A stretch of DNA of 64,000 nt from Alligator mississippiensis (lineage: Eukaryota; Chordata; Crocodylia; Alligatoridae). How positions within the stretch are numbered: the stretch's first letter is position 1; every line of letters starts with the position of its first letter. Both the position numbers and the translations under genes were made by a program. Below, piece after piece: positions 46,150 through 58,057 of this stretch. The notes beneath the pieces were generated by a model that saw only the letters and a list, made by a program, of their open reading frames with translations, was not told the DNA's origin and searched no databases. The stretch covers positions 19,762,001-19,826,000 of the forward strand of contig NC_081837.1 in assembly GCF_030867095.1 (NCBI RefSeq), written 5' to 3'.

Positions 46150-47085
46150 ACCAATATCAAGTGGAGTGGCTACAGGGGTTGGGTCCAGAACCAGTTTATT
46201 TTCAATATCGTTGTTGATAACTGGGAAGATGTCATACAGCGCACCCTCAGCAAGTCTGCAGATGACACCGAGCTGGGGGCAGTAATAGATATGCTTGAGG
46301 GCAGGGCTATGAGTCAGGGGGACCTCGACAAATGGGAGGATTGGACCAAATGCAATTTCATGAGGTTCAGCAACTACAAGCGCAAAATCCTGCATGTAGC
46401 ATGGAACAGTCCTATGCACTGGTACAGACTGGGGACTGACTGTCTAAATAGCAGGACCAAGGGGTTAATGTGGATCACTGTGCCCTTGTTGCAAAGAAGG
46501 CCAATGGCAATTGGCTGCATTACCAGGAGCATAACCACAAGATCAAAGGAAGTGATTCTTCCCCCACGTTTGGCACTGGTGAGAACACATCTGGAGGACT
46601 GTGTCCAGCTTTGGGCCTCCCACTACTGAAAGGATGTAGACAGACTGGAGAGAGTCTACTGGAGGGCAGGAAAAATGGATAAGGGGCCAGGTTGCATGAG
46701 GTATAAGGAGTGGCTGAAGGAACTGGGCTTCTTTAGTTTGGTGAAGAGAAGACCAAGATGATGTTTAATAGCAGCCTACAACTCCCTCAGGGGTGGTTAC
46801 AAAGAGGATGTAGCCCTATTGTTCTCCATGGTAGCAGATAATTGAACAAGGGGCAATGGTCTCAAGTTCAGTTTAGATATTAGGAAAAAAAAATCTTATC
46901 AGGAGGATGGTAAAGCACTGGAACAGGCTACCCAGAGGGGTGGTGGAAGCTCCATCCTTGGAAGTTTTGAACACCCAGATAGACAAAGCCTTGAGTGAGA
47001 TGATCAAGTTTAGGGCAGCCCTGCTTTGAGGAGTGTGTTGGACATAATGATCTCCTGAGGTCCGTTCCAACCCTTATTTTCTATG
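46150..47085 (+). mobile_element. CR1 LINE 3' part (duplicon 4)
   Basis: The same ancestral CR1 as in duplicons 1-3 (VQNQFIFNIVVDNWED, SADDTELGAVIDMLEG, RKILHVAWNSPMHWYRLG), with its tail at 47070-47085. The inverted half and early RT are not present here. Confidence 0.88.
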
Positions 47086-47876
47086 ACCCTAAGATTAGTC
47101 ATTGGTTTAGAGCAGCATTAGCTACAGGGAAAAAATCCCTCAGAGTTTTCCAACACCACTCCTCTCATATAATGATAGAAGCATAGATAATTAGGGATGG
47201 ATGAGACTTCAGGGTGTCTTCTAGTCCAGCATCGGATGTTGGCTGAAATCAAGGTTGGGGATTTTGAATAATATGCCGAAGCTCCTGCTCAAACTAAAGC
47301 CTCAAGATCATGTGCTAGGGAGTCTTGCCCCACCACTCTGGGTCAGCCAAATCCCTATACCTGCAGTCAAAGACAGACTGTCTCCAGTTGGGTCATGCCA
47401 ACCATGGCTTGGTCTAGCCCAGTCTTAAGACCCTCCGAGGTTGGAGATTGTGCTACCTCTCTGTCTTTCAGCTCAACGCAGATTTCTCCTTGCTTCTGTT
47501 TCTTGTATGAAAAGCAAGTTGCCTGAACTAGCTTCAAATTGCTCAACAGTAGGAGTCAGTATGAGTCAAACTAACTGATTCATACCTTTCAAAATTCGCT
47601 TTTGGGTGTCAATTCTGGACAGTTACCTAAACTCTCAGAAGTAGTTAACTGGAGCTGATATTTTTCTCTCTCTTTTTTCTTTTTTTAGGATGCTGTCCTC
47701 TGGGGCATTCTGGGAAATGTGGATTATTCTTTCTGATTTGAAAGAAAAACACATTTCATACCTTGACCGGATCTCCCAAGGAATACAAGTCCCAACTTCA
47801 ATACAGTTGTACAGTAACAGATTGGGGTCTCTACTGAATTTCCTTTCATATCCATTCTAAAGAAAGCCACACTATT
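47086..47876. other. Duplicon 4 DNA between two CR1 copies
   Basis: Shares with duplicon 1 a segment around 47180-47370 that duplicons 2 and 3 lack. No gene. Confidence 0.6.
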
Positions 47877-49619
47877 CCATAGATTCACAGATTCATAGAT
47901 GTTAGGGTCGGAAGGGACCTCTATAGATCATCGAGTCCGACCCCCTGCATAGGCAGGAAAGAGTGCTGGGTCTAGATGACCCCGGCTAGATGCCTATCTA
48001 ACCTCCTCTTGAAGACCCCCAGGGTAGGGGAGAGCACCACCTCCCTTGGGAGCCCATTCCAGACCTTGGACACTCGAACTGTGAAGAAGTTCTTCCTAAT
48101 GTCCAATCTAAATCTGCTCTCTGCTAGCTTGTGGCCATTATTTCTTGTAACCCCCGGGGGCGCCTTGGTGAATAAATACTCACCAATTCCCTTCTGTGCC
48201 CACGTGATGAACTTATAGGCAGCCACAAGGTCGCCTCTCAACCTTCTCTTGTGGAGGCTGAAAAGGTCCAGGTTCTCTAGTCTCTCCTCATAGGGCTTGG
48301 CCTGCAAGCCCTTAATCATACGAGTGGCCCTTCTCTGGACCCTCTCCAGGTTATCCGCATCCCTCTTGAAGTGCGGCGCCCAGAATTGCACGCAGTACTC
48401 CAACTGCGGTCTGACCAGCGCCCAATAGAGGGGAAGTATCACCTCCTTGGACCTATTCGTCATGCATCTGCTGATGCACGATAAAGTGCCATTGCCTTTT
48501 TTGATGGCTTCGTCACACTGCCGACTCATGTTCATCTTGGAGTCCACTAGGACTCCAAGATGCCTTTCTGCTTCCGTGCCACCCAGCAGGTCATTCCCTA
48601 GGCTGTAGTTGTGCTGGACATTTTTCCTCCCTAGGTGCAGCACTTTGCATTTCTCCTTGTTGAACTGCATTCTGTTGTTTTCTGCCCACTTGTCCAACCT
48701 GTCCAGGTCTGCTTGCAGCTGTTCCCTGCCCTCCAGCTTGTCCACTTCTCCCCATAGCTTTGTGTCATCCACAAACTTGGACAGAGTACACTTCACTCCC
48801 TCGTCCAAGTCGCTGATGAAGACATTAAATAGTATTGGTCCAAGGACCGAGCCCGGTGGGACCCCACCGCCCACACCCTTCCAGGTCAAAACCGACCCAT
48901 CCACCATGACTCTCTGGGTGCGACCCTCCAGCCAATTCTCCACCCACCGGACTGTGTAGTCATCCAAGTCACAGCCTCTTAACTTGTTCACCAGTATGGG
49001 GTGGGATACCGTATCGAAGGCCTTCCTGAAGTCTAAGTATACGACATCAACCCCTCCTCCTGTGTCCAGGCGTTTAGTAATCTGGTGATAAAGAGAGACT
49101 AAATTGGTCAGGCACGATCTGCCTGCCACGAACCCGTGCTGGTTTCCCCTCGGCATATTTTGTCCTGCCGGCCTCTCGCAAATGTGAGCCTTGATAATTT
49201 TTTCAAAGACTTTGCCAAGGATGGAGGTGAGACTGACTGGCCTATAGTTGCCCGGGTCCTCCTTCCTCCCCTTCTTGAAAATGGAGACCACATGGCCCTT
49301 TTTCAGTACTCTGGGACTTGGCCCGTGTGCCACGAGCATTCAAATAATCCCGCCAGTGGCTCTGCAATGATGTCGGCCAGTGCCTTCAGCACCCTCAGAT
49401 GGAGCTCATCTGGGCCTGCCGACTTAAAGGCATCTTCTTCCAAGTGACTGTGCACCATCTCAGGGTCTACGCATGGTAGTCTGGCACCTTGCTGCTGCCT
49501 CTCTACAACCCCTGTGAGAGACTTGTCGTGCCCCTCGCTTAGGAAGACTGAGGCAAAGAACTCGTTGAGGAGTTCAGCCTTGTCCCCCCTGTCCATCACC
49601 AATTGCTCAATCTTCGATT
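47877..49619 (-). mobile_element. Young CR1 LINE, 5'-truncated, long open RT frame
   Basis: A 455-codon frame (49339-47972) covers most of the RT and the C-terminus: DPGNYRPVSLTSILGK, VVYLDFRKAFD (first catalytic Asp), GVPPGSVLGP, KFVDDTKLW (the FADD box is FVDD), RPQLEYCVQFWAP, LERVQRRATRMIKG, FKRRLDRHLAGVI. The preceding block (ELLNEFFASVF...) is in another frame, so one frameshift lies near 49303-49339. The 3' end has ATCTATGA-type repeats. It interrupts duplicon 4 only, so it postdates the duplications. No endonuclease, so not autonomous. Confidence 0.95.
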
Positions 49620-50437
49620 TGCATTATTGAAGTTCTTGGCATAGGCTGTTTGTTGGGAAGGTGAAAGTAGATGCTACTGGTCCTGAAAGAATTTAGGAAC
49701 TAGCAGCGTGAACATCATTTGGGCTTGATATACTTAAATCAGCTGCCTAAATCCCCAGGTTTACTTATCTACAGGTTCCCTATAATGGAATACAAGGACA
49801 GCCAAAATCCAGCATCACTGCAGTCATGACGTGCACAGGAGCGCTAGTGTGTACACACCTACAGGAAATCATTTCCATCCCTTCAGTGTTGTGGGTAATA
49901 AAACCATTAGCACTCTTGCAAAACCCATACAAGGAAAACATAACTGAAAGAACCAGCCTCTGAGTAATGACTGACACCTACTATCTAAAAACCATTATCG
50001 CTCCCTTTGAAACCTTCTCATACCGTCCTTCCAGAACCCAAATAGTCAAACCTCAAGAAAACTTTTTAATCCAGAAAAGAGAAAGATCCAGTGATCTTCT
50101 CCACGAGGGAATCTTACAAACATTGAAGGTATGTACAAGGTGTTGCAATACCTCTGTAACAAATGACAGTCTCAGCATCATAGATAAAATTTAACAGAGA
50201 CAAGATTAGCTAGGACAGAGTGATATCTTAGAGACCAACTAGTTCAGGGAGACAAGCTTAAAATTAGATAAATTATTTTAAATGGTGTAAACCTACAGAA
50301 GCACAACTGACATTGGTTCAATTAATCTGTATTAATAACGCAGTTGATTGTTTCTATTAAAGCTCCACTACTGACATTGGTGGAGTTAATTTGTATTAAT
50401 AACTAAGTTCCTATATAAATGGTCTGTAAAACCACAG
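49620..50437. other. OR5 downstream flank
   Basis: Resumes the duplicon after the CR1 insertion and aligns with about 32430-33240. No gene. Confidence 0.6.
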
Positions 50438-51399
50438 TCACTGGAGAATAACTGACATTTTCTTAGGAATAAACCACCTCCATCTCCCCAGTTTGCACAG
50501 TGCTGCTTTGATGTCCTTGTTTCTCATTCTGTAGATGACCGGATTCATCACTGGTGGGATCATAGAATAGAGAACAGACACCACAAGGTCGAGGACTGAT
50601 GGGCACCCATATGTGGGCTTCATATATGCAATCATCCCAGTGCTTCCCAGCAATGAGACAACAAAGAGGTGGGGAAGACAGGTGGAAACTGCTTTGTGCC
50701 GACCCTGCTCAGAGGGGATTCTCAGTACAGTAGTGAATATCTGAATATAAGACACAAATAGAAACACAATGCAACCAGCACTTAAACATGCACTAAAGAT
50801 AATAATCTGAATTTCACTAGTAAACACCTCCGAGCCAGAGATCCTAAGGAGCTGGGGAACTTCACAGAAGAAGTGGTTGATGATATTGGAGTGGCAGAAG
50901 GGCAGCCTAAGGATGTTCCCCGTGTGCAGGGCAGAGTACAGAAGAGCAGCGCTCCAGGCCACGGCTGCCATTAGCAGACAAGCTCTCCTGTTCATCACTG
51001 TCGCATAGTGCAGTGGTTTACAGATGGCGATGTATCGGTCATAAGCCATAATGGTGAGGATGAAGAGGTCTGCTGTAATGAAAAAGTGGACTAAAAAAAC
51101 TTGGGTGACACATCCAGAATAGGAAATCAGCCTGGTGTTCATTATGGAATTGGCCATGGATTGGGGACAATGACAGAGATGGATCCGATATAGAGGATGG
51201 ACAGATTGAGGAGGAAGAAATACATCGGGGTGCGGAGGTGGCTGTCAACAGCTATGAGTGTGATAACAAGGAGATTGCCAATCAGGGCTGCCAGGTATAT
51301 TATAAGAAAAGTGGCCAAGTGCAAGATCTGCAATCCCAGGGCATCGGAGAACCCCAGGAGCAGGAACTCAGTCACCGCGGTGCAACTGGACGTCATCAT
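50438..51399 (-). pseudogene. Olfactory receptor pseudogene with one frameshift (OR5)
   Basis: 962 nt, one short of the 963-nt OR3 and OR4 frames. The first part (MMTSSCTAVTEFLLLGFSDALG... to IVPN) and the second (MANSIMNTRLISYSG... to VILQ) are in different frames. The aligned base loss is at about 51161, where other copies have GATTTGGGG and this has GATTGGGG. MAYDRYIAIC and NPVIYRMRN are kept. The N-terminal glycosylation site is gone (SCT for NCT) and LD in TM2 is LY. A single sequencing error or a segregating allele could also explain it. Confidence 0.9.
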
Positions 51400-51755
51400 C
51401 CACAGTGCCTTTTGGGATGCCTGTGGGGGGAAAGGGAATGACTGTATCAGGAGAAGAGCACACAAGAGAAAAACCCCACTATTTCTGTCTGCAATTGTGC
51501 ATAACTTCATTTTTAGAGGGCCTCCTTATTTTCAATTGAAAGGCAGTTTTCTGATGAAAGATAAGGGTTTCTAAAGTGACTACATTTTTCATGATTTTTT
51601 TTTCTCACTTCAGAATATCATCACATTGCATCCAAAAAGTGGGCAGGAGAAGTATTGTCCTAGTGCTTTTGCAGAGACCTTGTTATGCCCCCTTATTAAA
51701 CCTTATGCATTTCCCATGTCTGTGAAAATGGAGAAGTTTTCAGTGGATTGTCTGC
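51400..51755. other. OR5 upstream flank
   Basis: Contains the conserved splice acceptor next to the OR start, then duplicon DNA like that upstream of OR4. No gene. Confidence 0.5.
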
Positions 51756-52135
51756 TCTTTCATCCTAAGTACTGCAGTGGAGGAGAGCACACAAGCCCAG
51801 GTGGAGGCATGGGTAGAAAGAGAGGGACCAATGACATGGTAGCAAGTGGTAGACGAGCAGGTGAGGCTGACACATACTGATCTTAGCTTGGGGGAAAAGT
51901 GGGATGATGTCCACATACATGCTAACATTGGAGATCTGAAGGAATGGGGGCAAGGGCTGGAGGGAAGCAGGACAAAGGGGAGTACAGAAGGGGAGAAGAG
52001 AGAAAATCAAAAACACCAGTGAAGTAGGTTCAGATTGGGTATCAGGAGAACGTCTTCACTGATGGACCAATGGGGCAGTGGACTAGATTGATTAGAGCTG
52101 TTTTGAAATCTCCATCATTGGAGATGTTCAAATCC
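51756..52135. repeat. Shared repeat, copy 2 of 3
   Basis: Aligns with 45390-45780 and 54285-54660. It ends where duplicon sequence resumes. Confidence 0.75.
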
Positions 52136-54284
52136 TATCATTTCATGAATGTCAGTGCCCGAGTCTGACCCACAAGTAGCTGAGCATGAAGTTATGAAGG
52201 CAAAAAGGCCATGCCATTGTATTTCCATTTTACCAGGGACATATAGCATAGACACAGCAAGTATTATAGGGCATTTATACATGTGCTTCTACAGAGGGGG
52301 GTGGGGGGCACTCTAATTTGCACATCTCCAAAGGCTGCTCTAATCAAAAGCGCCTGGAGCAGCACATGTATCAGCATCCCCATGATGAAAAATGGCGCCA
52401 GGAGACTTTGAACTGAAGCTCATCGAATGGGCACCCTTCCGATGTTTTTCAGCACCAGGACACGGATACATGTGATGCTGGAGTCTGCTGGAGCATGGTA
52501 ATTACCACGCTTCAGCAGTCTTGATTGAAGTGCTCTGCAAAGATTGCACACTTAGCTTTGTCATTTGCTTGTCAACTGGCCGCAAATCTCAGAAATATAT
52601 ACAAGCATGAGCTATCAAGTTCCTTCAGTTCTGCTCTACATTTTGTAACCCATCTACTTCAGAAATATTGACCTAGTTTTCATTTGTTTAGGTTAAACAT
52701 TCACGGTAGCCAAGAAGCTGTATTACTCCTAATACTTCAGGGGTTATTCAGAAAAGGAGATATGATAGCAGGGCAGCTCCAAGCCCAGGGAAGTTGTGAT
52801 GCACAGGGCAGCTCTTCCTGCCACGGTGCTGACCTGTGGTCATGGCTATTTTCCCCCCCCTCCACAAAGGCAGTGCCTGGGTCTGCTGCCCTGGTTGCCC
52901 CCCTCAGTTATAGTACTGTAGTAAAGGTAATAGTTTCAGGACAGAAATACTCCATTTTTCATACGTGTACATATACGTTTAACTTTTCTGACCAACTGTA
53001 GAAATTTTATTAAATGGAGAATAAAGCTCCTAAAGAATTTTTAACAATAATTCATAATTCTGTTCCAGATGTTCCTCTGGCTTAACACTCAAACAATATT
53101 GATTTGAATATATTACTTACTGTGCTCGTCTTAATGGTTTTGTCCTCAGTTTCCTACATTAGGTCCTTGAATGCTAGGACGGCTTGGTTACTAACCATCC
53201 TACTATATCCAGTCTCTCGTTCCCCCATCACTGCACTATCTAGATGCCAGATGTACAGGCTTCACCGAGTTGTCCACCCCTCACCCTGTGAAAGAACTGA
53301 GAGGAGGAGATCAAAACCATTTCTCCTTGAGGAAGAGCTCTGTGTGTAGCTGACTTGCAGCTTTACTGGAATAAAAGGACTGAAGCTGCAGAGCAGTGAT
53401 TTGTCTATGCATCTTTTATAAGGACTTGTGGGACTCGGTCCCTAGAGCCTTGCACAGCTCAGAAGCAGAGGCCATGGGCAAACACCCCTGGATTCACAGA
53501 TTGTGAAGCCAGAAGGTACCATCATGATTCATTTGATCTACTGCTGACCACACGTCAGAGGATCTCACTCTGGCTTCTAACTCAAGCTGTGTCTATCAGT
53601 GGGCCAATGTTTCTGGACATTGATAGTTGCAACAAGGGGCTGGGGAGGATTCCCCCCACTCCGGTTGCTACACATGTGTCAGGGTACGCCTTTCCTCCGA
53701 CGCTCCTTTCCTCAGAAGCACTGGGTGTTGACTGCAGTCAAGGATAAAGGGTTTTCCCTATCCACCCAGGGTCATGCCGATCACCAAATTTGGGAGAAGG
53801 AAGGAAATTTTACCACATAGTCAGATTGGAAGAGATTTGGAGCAGCAATAAGGGGTGGGGGTCCTTCCTCTGGAATAGGGGTGCATGGCTGCCTTATTCG
53901 CATCTCCTAAATGTGTTTTAAAACCCTTGCAGCAACCAGATGCTGACAGTCTTCATCTCCCAGTTTTACCTGTGGCAGATTATGGTGGTTTTAGTATCTG
54001 TGGATAATATGTGTTGTAGTGGTGTCACAGGGTGACTGCATACTTTTAGAAACAGGTTAGAAAAAGTTTTTGTATGGGGTAGTTTGGATAGGGATAATCA
54101 TGCCTTGTACAAGGGGCTAGACCTCCAGATGCTGCTTCCAGCCCTAATTTTCTATTAGTCTACAATTTATCACATTTGTCTTGTACATGGGGCCATCCCC
54201 TGGTTTGTTATCGGGTTTTGACTCTAACCAGGACTTCCCCAGGAAGTGAGACAGGAATAAAGAGCAAACAGAAATGTAAAGATA
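52136..54284. other. Duplicon 5 upstream DNA
   Basis: Diverged version of the OR upstream flank (compare 26330-27860), including a CR1-like tail near 53490. 52250-52560 does not match the other duplicons. No gene. Confidence 0.5.
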
Positions 54285-54780
54285 TACACTAAGTACTGCA
54301 ATGGAGGAGAGCACATCAAGCCCAGGTGGATGCATGTGGAAAGAGAGGGAACAATGTGGTAGATGGGCAGATAAGGGTGACACGTAATGACCACAGCTTG
54401 GGGGAAAGGTGGGATGATGTCCACAGACATGTTACTATGGGACAACTGAAGGCATGGGGGCAAGGGCTGAAGGGAAGCAGGACAGAGGGGAGTAGAGAAG
54501 GGGAAAAGAGAGAGAATCCAAAATACCAGTGAAGTAAGTTTAGATTGGGTATCTGAGGAACTCCTTCACTGATGGACCAATGAGGCAGCAGACTAGACTG
54601 CTTAGGGAAGCTGTGCAATCTCCATCATTGGAGGTGTTCAAGGGGATGGATAAGCGTTGGTCAGGGATGATCTAGGAATAGCTACCTCCATGTTCTTCTC
54701 TGGTTATTTCCAATTCCTCTGGTCTTTGCTGTTTGCTGCATGGGATCAGGAAGGATTTTGATTTCTCTTCCTTTTGGTAC
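54285..54780. repeat. Shared repeat, copy 3 of 3
   Basis: Aligns with 45390-45900 over its full length, including the decayed CR1-like C-terminus. Confidence 0.75.
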
Positions 54781-55059
54781 AGGTGGGTTTTTTTTTCTGC
54801 CAGATTTAGCAGACTTGGGTGTTGGCTCTGGATTTTGACTGAGTGTGCTGAAGCTCCTGCTCGGACTAATATCTCAAGGTTGCTAGCTGTAGGGTCAGGA
54901 TCAGACAGATCCCTATATTAGGAAGCAGAAAGGAATTTCAAGTTATGGTCAAATGGAAAGGACCACGGTGGGGTTTGCCATCCTTCGTAGGATGCGTGTT
55001 GCCTGTGCACTTTGAGTAAAAGGCTAGACAGAGATTTGCTGTGGAAAACAATGAACCTA

Positions 55060-55640
55060 GTCAAGCAGAGGGCTGGAGTAGATGACATCCAGAGGTCCTA
55101 TGAGAACTCAGGAGGGCTGTCTCCTTCTCCAGCCTCTAACCCCTGTGGGTTGAGTGCTTTCTAGAACTACAAGTTTGGGGCTGACGCCACCATGTTCAAA
55201 TACCTAAGGAACACTGTTTCTCTGCACAGCTCTGCACATCAGCCAACTCCCTCAGCACCCATGGTCAGTGCTGTAGCAAAGAAATTTGGCACCTGGGGCA
55301 AGTCCACAGAGGCAGCCCGCCCTCACCCTGTGCACAGATCCAGGGGGCACACGCCCCCCGGACTTGTCTGGGAGTGCACACAGTGGTAGGAGCTGTCCCC
55401 CCACTTCTTGTGCTGCCCCAAATGAGCCATTCGCAGCTCCACCCCATGCCTTGCCCCAGCTGGGCAGTATTTGTTATCCCCCCTTCGCTTCAGCACCCAG
55501 AGCAGTCACCCCACTCACCCTCTCCCTTGATACGGTACTGCCCTCGGGTACATTGTTTCAGGCCCCATGGACTTGTACAAGTCCAGCTTTTCTAAAAAGT
55601 TTCTTAATTGTACTTTTGCCACTATTGGCTGCTTTTTCTC
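55060..55640 (-). mobile_element. CR1 fragment interrupted by an insertion (duplicon 5)
   Basis: 55060-55260 and 55557-55640 align with 28275-28600 of the inverted CR1 region. The two parts are separated by an unrelated GC-rich insert. This is the last segment that matches the OR duplicons. Confidence 0.75.
55262..55556. mobile_element. Non-autonomous insert inside the CR1
   Basis: About 295 bp of GC-rich DNA absent from the two intact duplicates of this site. No coding capacity. Its texture is like 7480-8100. No clear terminal repeats by eye. Confidence 0.55.
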
Positions 55641-55650
55641 CCCAAACAAG

Positions 55651-56246
55651 ATAACAGACAAAAAGTACCCACTTTGCTAGGGGTATAAAGTGCCATGCTT
55701 CTCATCATCTCTTCTCATTCATGAAATGAGAATACCAGATTGACCACAAGCTAAGAAATACACGTTCTGGCCTTCTCTCTTTTATACCACTTCAACCATC
55801 ACCTTGTATTCAAGGAACATAAGGGCAAGCCCATTTGGTAGGTGATGAAATTTGGGGCTGTAATTTTCAAATAGCACACAGGGTATGTCTGTACCACTTT
55901 CAGGATACTTCTGAGAATGCGACTCTTGAACACACATAAGACACTTGCTTCTTCTCTATATATCCTGGAAATAAAGCAATGAAACTTTCTTGGAGCCTGT
56001 TGTCCATGAAGGCCTTTGAGTCCTTAAAATGGCACATCTCCTGGGTTGTCACTGTGGCCATCTGGGAGGGCTACAAGCTTTTGACAAAGGCAGCATCAAA
56101 CTCCATGTCACTTTTGGGGATTATGTACAGTCTGTCCACTGTGTGTCTGGGCGTGCATTATGCCATACCTGTGAGGCTGTGGGTCTGGTACACATCACCA
56201 TGCATGTAATAGAAAAACAGTTGGCATGGCATGTTTTCTTGAATCA
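55651..56246. other. Left part of a decayed Harbinger-type region
   Basis: No intact frame. 55980-56246 probably belongs to the same element as the Myb fragment to its right, as it continues that frame's minus-strand direction, but the protein trace is faint. Confidence 0.4.
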
Positions 56247-56651
56247 CTACCTCAGTACCTGGCACTTGCAGAAACAATGAGCCCAACCATTGTTCTGTCC
56301 ACGGGCTGCCATTTCTGCAGTGACCCATTCAAAGGCTGCTAGGTTTTGGTGGCTTGAATGGAGTACATACCGGCTCTCAGTCCCTTCCCAAATAGCGAGG
56401 AGATCCACTACCTCCTCCTGGGCCCAGTTGGTGTTGCCCTTGCAAATGGCGCTGGACAATAATGGTGGGGCCATTGTTGAAGGATCAGGGGATGAATAGA
56501 GGGGTGTCCAAAGTGGACCCTGACTCAGCGGATGAACGATTGGATGGTTGGGCAGGTCCCCCAATGAGTAGATCTTCCTGGTGGGTGAATGGGTCCATGG
56601 TTGTTCAGATGGACCTGACTCTGATGTTAACCTAAAGTGGCTGGGGAACAT
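56247..56651 (-). pseudogene. Harbinger-type Myb/SANT-like protein fragment
   Basis: The minus-strand frame contains NWAQEEVVDLLAIWEGTESRY, then AAFEWVTAEMAARGQNNGW and HCFCKCQVL, a trihelix Myb/SANT-like DNA-binding fold as found in the second protein of Harbinger transposons. The usual QC after the tryptophan is HC. The frame stops soon after, and no DDE nuclease is seen. Domesticated host genes of this family exist, but surrounding decay argues for a dead transposon. Confidence 0.65.
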
Positions 56652-57340
56652 GAAATGGCTGGCAAATTCACCATTCAGTGCAATTAATAGGTGGGCAAAA
56701 CTGCCTGGGCCCTGTTACTTTTGGGCAGTCGGGTTCTAACACCAGGCCTACAGCAGCTGCCCCAAGTTGATGATGGCCTGGGATCGGGGTAGAAGTGGTG
56801 CCTGGAGGACCAACTGGGGACTTGCCCTAGGATGATGCGTTGAGATACACTTTGCAATACCCCAGAAGAAGCTGTTACTGCCTCTTGTCCTGAATAAGGT
56901 TTTTTGGGCTTTGCCTTGGGACATGGGAAATGGATGGCCGTATGCATGCACTTTGTCCCAGGAAAATACAGTTTCTCTTAGGACGAATACAGTCTCTGTT
57001 CATGGACTTAGACGGTGAGATACACTAAACAAGTTCTGACTTCAGAGCTTTCGGAGCTCAAAGCAAAGTGGAATGAAAGTGTATTTGCTTATAATCTCCC
57101 TTCAGCTCCCCTGAAAATGTGATCCATTGTCATTATTACGCTCTAGGTAGCAAGGGCTCTGGTTACCCAAAGCTGTCATGTTCCTATCTATCAAAGAACT
57201 GGAAGACAGTGTAACTACTGGCTCATATATTTAAAAGTAACCGAGGCTCCTTTCAACATTCAGTCCAACTACTGAGTAAATATCAACCATGGTAAAAAAT
57301 AAATACATCTGTGATTTGGAAATAATGTTGAGGGCTAAGG
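56652..57340. other. Unassigned DNA
   Basis: No gene. 56680-56960 may still be part of the Harbinger-type element. Confidence 0.4.
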
Positions 57341-57560
57341 ACAGAAGTTACACACAGACCGGTTTAAGGGATCAGAAACTGGTTTAAACCTGTAACAGAA
57401 CATAAGTGCAATGCACATAAACCAGTTTCAAAATGGCCCAAACCAGTTTGAGATAAACCTGGTTGAATGCAGTATCAGACTTAACTGATGGAGCTCAAAC
57501 AGGTTTATGCAATTTCTGTCCCAGACCTCTTCCTGGTTTAAGTTAAACCAGAATCCCCCA
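57341..57560. repeat. Cluster of AAACCAGTTT-like motifs
   Basis: About eight copies, on both strands, of a half-palindromic motif (AAACCAGTTT, AAACTGGTTT, AAACCTGGTT and variants) within 220 bp. It resembles the subterminal repeats of a non-autonomous DNA transposon. 57561-57950 to its right is GC-rich and may be the element's interior. Confidence 0.5.
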
Positions 57561-58046
57561 GCATCCCAGCATGCTCTCTGGGCTGAATTGTGCTCTCTGC
57601 TCCAGCCAAGCAGGGCTGGCCCTGCTCCTTTGCTCCCCAGCCAGAGCAGGGACAGGCAGGGGTGGGGGCCTGGCCAGACGCTGGCCCTGGAAAGGAGCAG
57701 GGAAGAGTTTTATTCCACTTCTCCATCCCCTGTCCCACCAGCATGGACTTGACAAGCATTTCTCCCTTGCTGCTCCAGTGGGAGGGGCCTGGCCAGCCCT
57801 AGCAGTAGCCTGGAGTGACCTGGCAAGGGAGGGGGTTTAATTCCTCCCTGTCCCACCAGCATGGACCTGAGCTGAGGTCCACCAGGTGCTCCCGTCTTGC
57901 TACTGCAGTGCCAGGCGCGGGGGCATGGCCAGGCCTGTTCCAGACTTGTTCTAAAGAACAAGTGGTATGGCACAATCTGTCCCTTACCGTGACATTGATA
58001 TCATCCATATACAATACTTCTTTCACTTCTTACTCTCGTCCACCTG
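57561..58046. other. GC-rich block, no gene
   Basis: Overlapping short frames on both strands with no coding character. Includes a near-repeat: CATCCCCTGTCCCACCAGCATGG-like words at about 57725 and 57846. Confidence 0.4.
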
Positions 58047-58057
58047 GCACTGGGACC

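Larger units (their letters stand above)
22112..55650. repeat. Tandem olfactory-receptor duplicons, about 8.3-8.9 kb each
   Basis: OR stop codons lie at 22497, 24919, 33241, 41575 and 50438. The intact spacings are 8,322, 8,334 and 8,863 bp. The OR downstream flank (for example 22112, 32830, 41165 and 50035) and upstream flanks align between copies. The first duplicon is reduced to about 2.4 kb by a deletion. The fourth is enlarged by CR1 insertions and has lost other parts. Duplicons 2 and 3 resemble each other most. The flanks of 1 and 4 right of their CR1 share a segment (about 23960-24150 and 47180-47370) that 2 and 3 lack. Confidence 0.9.

Noticed and set aside
47972-49339. 455-codon frame as a host gene
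   Set aside because: It has CR1 reverse-transcriptase motifs and a CR1 3' tail, and is an insertion absent from sister duplicons.
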